Below the pieces are notes generated by a model that ran no database searches, was not told the origin of the DNA, and saw only the letters and a list, made by a program, of their open reading frames with translations. Positions 12,141 to 17,502 of a DNA stretch of 17,502 nucleotides are shown here, piece after piece. The translations under genes and the position numbers were made by a program. Each line of letters begins with the position of its first letter. Position 1 is the first letter of the stretch. The DNA comes from JBAUHN01 sp049680295. Lineage in GTDB: Bacteria > Pseudomonadota > Alphaproteobacteria > Rhodobacterales > Rhodobacteraceae. Where the stretch lies: the NCBI GenBank assembly GCA_049680295.1, contig JBAUHN010000013.1, forward strand, positions 1 to 17,502, in the 5' to 3' direction.

Positions 12141-13043
12141 CTACGGGCCCGCGCTGTCTTCAAGCCAGTTTTGAAAGGACTTGAGCGGTCCTTCTGTCAC
12201 GTGGTCGTCCGGCCAAACCAAATAGTAGTTGCCGATGCTTTCCGAAGTTTGGGTTGCCGCCAGCACCAAGCGTCCGTCTTTAAGGTATTGCTCGGCAAAA
12301 AACGTCGGCAATAGTGCCACGCCAAGCCCGTGGATGGCGGCCTGCGCCATCGTCGAAAACTGATCAAATACCATTCCGGGCGGCACGTCATTTTCAACGC
12401 CCAAGGCCCCCAACCAGCGGGCCCAGCCGCGTGGACGGGTTTCCAGATGCAACAGATCATATTCCAGCATCTGCGCAGGTTCCAAAAGCGGACTGCCAAT
12501 CACCGAGGGTGCGCAGACCGGCACGACGATTTCGGGCATTAGCTGGGTATAATTGACGCCGGGCCAGTCTTTGCGGCCAAAATGGATCGCCGCATCAAAG
12601 GCACTGGTGCGAAAGTCAAAGGGTTTCAACTGGGTCGACAGATTGACTGTGACTTCGGGATGCATCCGCGCAAAATCCCGCAACTTCGGGGCCAACCAAT
12701 GCATGCCAAAGGCAGGCAAAATCGCAAGGTTCAATGTGCCAGCCACCGGGTAGGCCCCAGCGGAAATCGATGCGCGCGCCAGATGTTGCAAAATCTCTCT
12801 AACCTCGACAGCATAGGAATGACCCGCAGCCGTCAACGTGAACACACGCCCTTTGCGCGACAAAAGGCTCAGGCTCAGCTGGTCCTCCAATGTCCTGAGT
12901 TGCCTGCTGATGGCGCTTTGGGTCAAAGACAATTCCTGGGCGGCGGCTGTCGCACTGCCCAGACGTGCGACCGCCTCAAACGCCAAAAGCGCATTGATGG
13001 ACGGCAGAAATCGACGTGGCACGATCATATGAGTTTTTCTCAT
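12141..13043 (-). CDS. LysR family transcriptional regulator (GcvA/GcdR-like)
   Basis: This 300-residue protein has the LysR plan: a winged HTH at about 13-72 (LPSINALLAFEAVARLGSATAAAQELSLTQSAISRQLRTLEDQLSLSLLSRKGR), a linker helix, then a periplasmic-binding-protein-like effector domain (GTLNLAILPAFGMHWLAPKL onward). The phrasing PRRFLPSxxALLAFEAVARLGSxxxAAxELSLTQSAISRQL is typical of the GcvA group. It is divergent from glutaryl-CoA dehydrogenase, as GcdR is in pseudomonads, so control of that gene by a glutarate-related effector is the natural inference. Two starts are possible: the ATG at 13041-13043 and an ATG at 13026-13028. Neither has a good Shine-Dalgarno, and a palindrome lies between them. 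Confidence 0.88.
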   Translation of the reverse strand: MRKTHMIVPRRFLPSINALLAFEAVARLGSATAAAQELSLTQSAISRQLRTLEDQLSLSLLSRKGRVFTLTAAGHSYAVEVREILQHLARASISAGAYPVAGTLNLAILPAFGMHWLAPKLRDFARMHPEVTVNLSTQLKPFDFRTSAFDAAIHFGRKDWPGVNYTQLMPEIVVPVCAPSVIGSPLLEPAQMLEYDLLHLETRPRGWARWLGALGVENDVPPGMVFDQFSTMAQAAIHGLGVALLPTFFAEQYLKDGRLVLAATQTSESIGNYYLVWPDDHVTEGPLKSFQNWLEDSAGP

Positions 13044-13105
13044 GCGACTTAGAACAAAGCATCGTTAGAGTTTTGACCGATGTTTTGCAATACTGCGCAT
13101 AGCAA
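13029..13105. promoter_or_regulatory. lysR-gcdH divergent control region
   Basis: A 15-nt palindrome, ATGAG-TTTTT-CTCAT, occupies 13029-13043 at the LysR start. A second, weaker dyad TTGC (13085-13088) / GCAA (13102-13105) lies in front of the dehydrogenase gene; its T...A spacing is in the range used by LysR proteins. A -35-like TTGACC is at 13073-13078 on the plus strand, but its -10 partner is poor. Assignment as operators is inference from position. Confidence 0.4.
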
Positions 13106-13139
13106 CGCCCCGATTTACCACTGCCTGATAGGACACAAT

Positions 13140-14363
13140 ATGAACGCCTCCACACCTGTTTTAAAAGCCAAGGACGCGCCCGACTTGGGCACTTTTGATT
13201 GGTCAGACCCGTTTCGGCTGTCTGATCAGTTGACCGAAGACGAGAGGATGATAAAGGACAGCGCCGCGGCATATGCACAGGAAAAGCTGCAATCGCGGGT
13301 GATCGCGTCCTTTGCCGATGAAACATCAGACCCCGCGATATTCAAGGAAATGGGGGATATGGGATTGCTCGGCGTTACCTGCCCCGAAGAATACGGCGGC
13401 TTGGGCGGTTCATACGTCGGCTACGGCCTTGTCGCCCGCGAGGTTGAACGGGTGGATAGCGGGTATCGGTCGATGATGTCGGTTCAGTCGTCACTGGTGA
13501 TCTATCCGATCTATGCGTATGGATCAGAGGAACAGCGCAAAAAATACCTGCCCAAACTGTGCAGCGGCGAATGGATCGGGTGTTTTGGACTGACCGAACC
13601 TGACGCGGGCTCTGATCCGGGCGGGATGAAAACCCGCGCGGTAAAAACGGCCAACGGTTATAGAATTACCGGCTCAAAAATGTGGATATCAAACGCGCCG
13701 ATCGCTGATGTGTTTGTGGTCTGGGCCAAATCTGATGATCACGGCGGCAAAATCCGCGGCTTTATTCTGGAAAAAGGTATGGCGGGGCTGAGCGCGCCAA
13801 AAATAGGCAATAAGCTGTCTTTGCGCACGTCAATCACCGGTGAGATAGTGATGAAGGACGTCGAAGTTGGCGAAGAGGCGCTGTTGCCCAATGTGCAGGG
13901 GTTAAAGGGGCCGTTTGGCTGCCTGAACCGGGCACGCTACGGCATTAGCTGGGGTGTTCTGGGTGCGGCCGAGTTTTGCTGGCACGCGTCGCGCCAATAT
14001 GGCCTGGACCGTCATCAATTCGGCAAACCTTTGGCCGGAACCCAGCTGTTTCAGAAAAAACTGGCCGATATGATGACCGAGATTTCATTGGGCCTGCAAG
14101 GGTCGCTGCAGGTCGGTCGTCTGATGGACAATGCCAATGCCGCGCCTGAAATGATCAGCATCATCAAGCGTAACAATTGCGGCAAAGCGCTGGATATTGC
14201 CCGCATGGCCCGCGACATGCATGGCGGCAACGGGATTTCCGGTGAATTTCAGGTGATCCGCCACATGATGAACCTGGAAACCGTCAACACCTACGAAGGC
14301 ACGCACGACGTCCATGCGTTGATTCTGGGGCGGGCACAAACCGGTCTGCAGGCGTTCTTTTAG
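13140..14363 (+). CDS. gcdH: Glutaryl-CoA dehydrogenase
   Basis: This 407-residue FAD enzyme oxidises and decarboxylates glutaryl-CoA to crotonyl-CoA in lysine, hydroxylysine and tryptophan breakdown. Diagnostic features are FDWSDPFRLSDQLTEDERMI at the start of the ACAD domain, the substrate-carboxylate Arg110 in VDSGYRSMMSVQSSLV, GCFGLTEPDAGSDPGGMKTRA (147-167), GSKMWISNAPIADVFVVWAK (178-197), ARDMHGGNGISGEF (357-370) and the catalytic TYEGTHDVHALILGRAQTG with Glu386. This last motif and SGYRS are specific to GCDH among acyl-CoA dehydrogenases. The ATG at 13140 has TAGGACAC upstream and gives the normal N-terminus; the longer in-frame reading adds 20 unlikely residues. The divergent LysR gene probably controls it. 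No glutaryl-CoA transferase gene is visible next to it. Confidence 0.95.
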   Translation: MNASTPVLKAKDAPDLGTFDWSDPFRLSDQLTEDERMIKDSAAAYAQEKLQSRVIASFADETSDPAIFKEMGDMGLLGVTCPEEYGGLGGSYVGYGLVAREVERVDSGYRSMMSVQSSLVIYPIYAYGSEEQRKKYLPKLCSGEWIGCFGLTEPDAGSDPGGMKTRAVKTANGYRITGSKMWISNAPIADVFVVWAKSDDHGGKIRGFILEKGMAGLSAPKIGNKLSLRTSITGEIVMKDVEVGEEALLPNVQGLKGPFGCLNRARYGISWGVLGAAEFCWHASRQYGLDRHQFGKPLAGTQLFQKKLADMMTEISLGLQGSLQVGRLMDNANAAPEMISIIKRNNCGKALDIARMARDMHGGNGISGEFQVIRHMMNLETVNTYEGTHDVHALILGRAQTGLQAFF

Positions 14364-14413
14364 GCCGCTGGCGCATAGGCATAGCCGGGCAGGTTGATAG
14401 TATTGAGATTGAT

Positions 14414-14445
14414 TGCGCGCGATTCGACCACATGTGTCGCGCGCA
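14414..14445 (+). terminator. GC-rich hairpin after gcdH
   Basis: TGCGCGCGA (14414-14422) pairs perfectly with TCGCGCGCA (14437-14445) across a 14-nt loop that itself contains the palindrome CACATGTG. It begins 50 nt after the gcdH stop and is followed only by TTTGCG, so it is a weak intrinsic terminator or a transcript-end stabiliser, and might equally be an operator for the next gene. Confidence 0.5.
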
Positions 14446-14479
14446 TTTGCGATCTGTGCCAGCCTGAGGGGGATTTGTT

Positions 14480-15484
14480 GTGCGTGTAATATTGGGGTTT
14501 CTGCTGTGTCTGATTTCAGGTGCTGTATCAGCACAAAGCTGGGAGGCCAAGCTAAGTGACAATGGCGGCTATGCATACGGCTACGCGGTTTACCCGGGTC
14601 TCAAAATGGCTTTTGCCTGTGTCGCGAGGTCCGTACAAAATCGACCGTTGATGGATGTTTTCGCCCACGAAGACCAACCAACCAAGCCCTACCATATGCG
14701 TATTGAGTTAAACCCGCCGCTGATCCCGAATGTCTCGGCGCTGGACGGTGTTATCCTGTACGCGAACGATACTGGATTTAGACTGCCGCGCGTGATGAAC
14801 GACGAGTTTTTTGGGTATGCGTCGGTCGAATTACCGATGTCGGACAGCCTGTTTTCGGGGCTGAATTCCGCAAGACGAGTTGTATTGGCGGTCGATGGGT
14901 CAACCGCGTGGGAATTGCCGACAAACGGGTTGGGCGACGCGATCAAAAAGGCCCGAGAGTATTGCACAGCGACCTGGGTCGCGACCGGCCACCCAGTGCC
15001 GCGCATACTTAATCCATTTCCTTCAGATGGTGAGTTGTCAAATGTGCCCGAATCCTCGACCTTCGGTACCGGTTGGACAACAGATCGACTGCGTCAGGCG
15101 TTAGACGCAGACATTGCCCGTGCTTGCCCCAAGGGAATTGAACGGATTGACAACGACACGATTTATCAAGGCGACATAGACGGCGATCAGGTGGATGATT
15201 TGATGGTCTACTATCGTGGTGTCTATTGTAACGGTGCCAGCTTTGCCGATAAGCAGCCCTACTGCGGCGCATCCATGTGCAGTTTTTCGGTCTACCTCAG
15301 CCAGCTTTTTCCCAGCAAACAAACGGCTGAAGAATACTTGGGCTTTGGGGCCGCGATGGTGCCAAACGGACAAGGCGGTGTGGATATCTCATATGGCCTA
15401 CCTCTGAACGCCTGCGCCAACGCCAACGATTGTTCCGAGACGATCCGTTGGGATGGTAGCAAACTGGCCGTTGTTCCGAAATAG
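14480..15484 (+). CDS. Secreted eight-cysteine protein with a DxDGD calcium-like motif, function unknown
   Basis: This 334-residue protein has a signal peptide (MRVILGFLLCLISGAVSA, cleavage about 18/19), so it is exported to the periplasm or beyond. The mature chain has eight cysteines (47, 162, 216, 250, 262, 267, 312, 318), an even number suited to disulfides. Two parts are visible: residues 19-165, beginning WEAKLSDNGGYAYGYAVYPG, and a C-terminal part from about 205 with YQGDIDGDQVDDLMVYYRG (229-247), a DxDGDxxDD element like FG-GAP/VCBS calcium loops, then CGASMCSFSVYL and NACANANDCSETIRWDGSKL. I recall similar C-terminal halves in uncharacterised Roseobacter proteins but cannot name the family. 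The start is GTG, with GAGGGGGA about 7 nt upstream. It is a single gene between two hairpins. Confidence 0.8.
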   Translation: MRVILGFLLCLISGAVSAQSWEAKLSDNGGYAYGYAVYPGLKMAFACVARSVQNRPLMDVFAHEDQPTKPYHMRIELNPPLIPNVSALDGVILYANDTGFRLPRVMNDEFFGYASVELPMSDSLFSGLNSARRVVLAVDGSTAWELPTNGLGDAIKKAREYCTATWVATGHPVPRILNPFPSDGELSNVPESSTFGTGWTTDRLRQALDADIARACPKGIERIDNDTIYQGDIDGDQVDDLMVYYRGVYCNGASFADKQPYCGASMCSFSVYLSQLFPSKQTAEEYLGFGAAMVPNGQGGVDISYGLPLNACANANDCSETIRWDGSKLAVVPK

Positions 15485-15507
15485 CGGAAATCATCAAAAA
15501 CCTTGTG

Positions 15508-15540
15508 GGGTAAAAGCATCAACAGGCAATGCTTTTACCC
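15508..15540. terminator. Hairpin between convergent genes, including a stop codon
   Basis: GGGTAAAAGCAT (15508-15519) and ATGCTTTTACCC (15529-15540) form a perfect 12-bp stem with a 9-nt loop. It begins 24 nt after the stop of the secreted-protein gene, and its right arm contains the TAA stop of the convergent enolase-superfamily gene (15535-15537). There is no T-run after the stem on either strand, so intrinsic termination would be imperfect. A bidirectional terminator or mRNA 3'-end protector is the likely role. Confidence 0.6.
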
Positions 15541-16767
15541 GTCATGTATTGGCGCACCGCCCGTAAACGCATTGCCGTTTTCATAGTCACAAGGCGCGTC
15601 TTGCATCTCTAGATGCAGGCCGTTGCCTTTGTATGGATTGGCCCGCGCCAGCGCCTCATCTACATCAATACCAAGGCCGGGGGCCTGGCCCAGACGGACA
15701 AACCCACCCTCGATGCGGATCGAACCTTTGATCAGGGCGTCATGGAACGGCGTTTCAATCGTCTCGGCCATTAAAAGGTTTGGAATAGATGTCGCAAGAT
15801 GCAAGTTCGCGGCCCATTCGATGGGGCCTGCATAAAGATGCGGCGCCATCTGGGCGTTATACACTTCGGCCATCGCGGCGACTTTTTTCATTTCCCAAAT
15901 GCCACCGGCGCGCCCCAGCGCAGGTTGCAGGATTGCAGCGGCGCCCGTGCGCAAGATAGGCGCGAATTCCGCTTTGGTGGTCAGGCGCTCTCCGGTTGCG
16001 ATGGGTATACGTACCGAACGGGCCACAAGCGCCATTTGCTCAACCGCATCCGGCGGCACAGGTTCTTCGAACCACAGCGGGCTAAAGGGTTCAAGCGCCT
16101 GGCCCAGACGGATCGCGCCCGCAGTTGTGAATTGACCATGGGTGCCAAACAACAGATCGGCCTTATCGCCAACGGTCTCGCGGATGGCTTGGCAAAAGGC
16201 GACGGATTTCGTGATGTCGCTTTGCGCAGGCATGTGACCGCCGCGCATTGTATAGGGGCCAGCGGGGTCAAATTTCACCGCCGTATAGCCTTGGGCGACC
16301 ATTTCACCCGCCGTTTGCGCGGCCATCTCGGGCGATGACCAGAATTCGGAAATATCGTGGTGCGCCAATGGGTAAAGATAGGTATACGCCCGCACGCGGT
16401 CATTCATCCTGCCGCCCAGCAATGCATAAACAGGCCGTTCGCGGGCCTTGCCCAAAATATCCCAACAGGCGATCTCTAACCCTGAAAACGCGCCCATGAC
16501 TGATAAATCAGGCCGTTGGGTAAAGCCAGACGAATAGGCGCGACGGAACATCAATTCGATGTTTTCAGGGTTTTCATCCTGCATATGGCGGTCAAAAACA
16601 TCCTCGATCACCGTCTGCATCGCATCTGGCCCGACCGAGGACGCATAGCATTCGCCCCAGCCGACAATGCCGCATGCCGTCGTCAGTTTAACCAGTAACC
16701 AATAGCGCCCGCCCCAACCCGGAGCCGGCGGCGCAGTGACGATAACATCCAGATCTTGCAGTTTCAT
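15535..16767 (-). CDS. Enolase-superfamily (mandelate racemase/muconate lactonising type) dehydratase-like protein
   Basis: This 410-residue protein has the N-terminal capping domain (MKLQDLDVIVTAPPAPGWGGRYWLLVKLTT...GWGE) and the C-terminal TIM barrel of the enolase superfamily. GLEIACWDILGKARERPVYALLGG (96-119) is a family hallmark. Catalytic-site segments are YTAVKFDPAG (Lys165), FEEPVPP (Glu234/235), ATGERL (Glu260) and APHLYAGPIEWAAN (His310). The position that normally holds the first metal-ligand Asp reads FGTHGQ, and the Asp of the His-Asp dyad (QPD) reads QPALGRAGG. I recall GTHGQ as a real subfamily of sugar-acid dehydratase-like proteins. The start at 16765-16767 has GAAAG upstream; an ATG eight codons earlier shares TAATG with the upstream stop but lacks a Shine-Dalgarno. 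The substrate is probably a sugar acid, not resolvable here. Confidence 0.87.
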   Translation of the reverse strand: MKLQDLDVIVTAPPAPGWGGRYWLLVKLTTACGIVGWGECYASSVGPDAMQTVIEDVFDRHMQDENPENIELMFRRAYSSGFTQRPDLSVMGAFSGLEIACWDILGKARERPVYALLGGRMNDRVRAYTYLYPLAHHDISEFWSSPEMAAQTAGEMVAQGYTAVKFDPAGPYTMRGGHMPAQSDITKSVAFCQAIRETVGDKADLLFGTHGQFTTAGAIRLGQALEPFSPLWFEEPVPPDAVEQMALVARSVRIPIATGERLTTKAEFAPILRTGAAAILQPALGRAGGIWEMKKVAAMAEVYNAQMAPHLYAGPIEWAANLHLATSIPNLLMAETIETPFHDALIKGSIRIEGGFVRLGQAPGLGIDVDEALARANPYKGNGLHLEMQDAPCDYENGNAFTGGAPIHDG

Positions 16768-16790
16768 ATCGGTCTTTCTATTGCCACGCA

Positions 16791-17502
16791 TTAGCGGTCA
16801 AACATTATGACATTGCGGCGTGCGGCACCGGTTTTTGTGTCGGCAATCGCGTCATTGATCTGGTCCAGCGACCAACGACCCGAGATGAGTTCATCCAGTT
16901 TCAGACGGCCTTGTGTGTATAGATCCACCATCCAAGGTATGTCGCGCTGGATGACGACATCGCCCATTTTGGATCCGATCATGCCTTGCCCTAAGGCAGC
17001 GAAAATGACCGGTTCATAGGTCGAAGTGGCACCCGAATGCGGCATGCCTACCATCACGACTTTGCCGCCGCTGCCCAAATATTTCGAGGCTTGATCATAG
17101 GCGGGAATTGCGCCGACGCTTACAATCACCGCATCGGCGCCACGCCCGCCAAGCGCGGCAAAGGCAGCGCGCCACGGCTTGTCCTGGGTGCCAAGAACGC
17201 CGTCAGTGGCACCGAATTCGCGCGCGATATTCAGTTTCTCGGGGCTCATATCCACGGCCACGATGCGCCGCGCCCCTGCGATCCGCGCACCCTGAATTGC
17301 GTTGAGCCCAACACCGCCCGCACCAATCACCACAACATCCTGCCCGGCACGCAGGCCCGCTGCATTGACCACAGCGCCCACGCCGGTAATGACGCCACAG
17401 GCGATCAGGCTGGCGGCATCTTTGGGAATGTCGGGGCTGATTTTGACCACTTGCTTTTGGTCGACAACAACTTTTTCTGCAAAAGCGCCCGATGCCATTG
17501 CC
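16791..17502 (-). CDS. Zinc-type alcohol dehydrogenase, class III-like (N-terminus cut by window edge)
   Basis: The visible C-terminal 236 residues include AMASGAFAEKVVVDQKQVVKI, ACGVITGVGAVVNAAGL, the NAD-binding Rossmann motif VVVIGAGGVGLNAIQGARIAGARRIVAVD, GGRGADAVIVSVGA and a C-terminal GRLKLDELISGRWSLDQINDAIADTKTGAARRNVIMFDR. This is the medium-chain, zinc-dependent dehydrogenase family, closest in style to the class III/FrmA-AreB group. The catalytic-zinc Cys and His residues lie in the missing N-terminal part. The protein would interconvert an alcohol and an aldehyde or ketone with NAD(H). It ends 23 nt before the chosen enolase-superfamily start, so the two form an operon; together they suggest oxidation and dehydration of a polyol or sugar-acid substrate. 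Confidence 0.9.
   Translation of the reverse strand, partial: AMASGAFAEKVVVDQKQVVKISPDIPKDAASLIACGVITGVGAVVNAAGLRAGQDVVVIGAGGVGLNAIQGARIAGARRIVAVDMSPEKLNIAREFGATDGVLGTQDKPWRAAFAALGGRGADAVIVSVGAIPAYDQASKYLGSGGKVVMVGMPHSGATSTYEPVIFAALGQGMIGSKMGDVVIQRDIPWMVDLYTQGRLKLDELISGRWSLDQINDAIADTKTGAARRNVIMFDR

Noticed and set aside
14085..14576. 163-codon minus-strand frame across the end of gcdH and the following gap
   Set aside because: It would cross the GC-rich hairpin and overlap two supported genes; no protein signature.
15799..16338. 179-codon plus-strand frame antisense to the enolase-superfamily gene
   Set aside because: Shadow frame, rich in Arg and His without any domain pattern.
1..17502. 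Mobile element, prophage, defence system or CRISPR array
   Set aside because: No transposase, integrase, phage or nuclease-type genes, no regularly spaced repeats and no tRNA-associated attachment site were seen.

Overview
The window looks like a chromosomal stretch from an alphaproteobacterium of the Rhodobacteraceae, Roseobacter group. This is an inference. It rests on the gene families and their order (DUF952-pyrD-arsC, and a MerR regulator next to a DmdC-like acyl-CoA dehydrogenase), on moderately GC-rich codon use, and on a terminator-like CTCC/GGAG hairpin repeat that I recall from many Rhodobacterales genomes. I see no tRNA, rRNA, CRISPR array, insertion sequence or phage gene. The window is dense housekeeping and catabolic DNA.

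Left part (1-4889, all minus strand): an acyl-CoA oxidation cluster. In transcription order it has two MerR-type regulators (4889-4515 and 4337-3936), a 593-residue DmdC-like acyl-CoA dehydrogenase, a 70-residue basic protein that may be a ribbon-helix-helix factor, an LCAD-type acyl-CoA dehydrogenase, a repeat-type terminator, and a glutathione S-transferase cut by the window edge. The gap between the two MerR genes carries a compact set of TGACGTAA/GTTGAC inverted and direct repeats around a promoter-like sequence with a 20-bp spacer. This is the layout expected of a MerR-controlled promoter.

Middle-left (5012-7273, plus): three overlapping genes, two paralogous hotdog thioesterases (4-nt overlap) and a MATE/DinF exporter (8-nt overlap), divergent from the second MerR gene. 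Converging on them is a minus-strand trio, DUF952, pyrD and arsC. pyrD appears to start at TTG, just behind a six-codon mini-ORF that overlaps both the DUF952 stop and the pyrD start.

Middle-right (9205-12025): a periplasmic 5'-nucleotidase with a strong terminator, a SRAP (HMCES/YedK) DNA-protein crosslink enzyme whose start looks leaderless, a second strong terminator, and a convergent secreted cupredoxin-like protein that lacks the usual copper ligands.

Right part (12141-17502): a LysR regulator divergent from glutaryl-CoA dehydrogenase (lysine/tryptophan degradation), a secreted eight-cysteine protein of unknown function, and a minus-strand pair made of a zinc-type alcohol dehydrogenase (cut by the edge) and an enolase-superfamily dehydratase-like protein. 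That pair is probably part of a sugar-acid or polyol catabolic operon.

The items most worth a second look are the pyrD mini-ORF relay, the MerR operator array, the leaderless SRAP gene, the ligand-less cupredoxin-like protein, the small protein between the dehydrogenases and the Asp/Glu-swapped hotdog pair. I did not find a clearly new multi-gene defence or mobile system.
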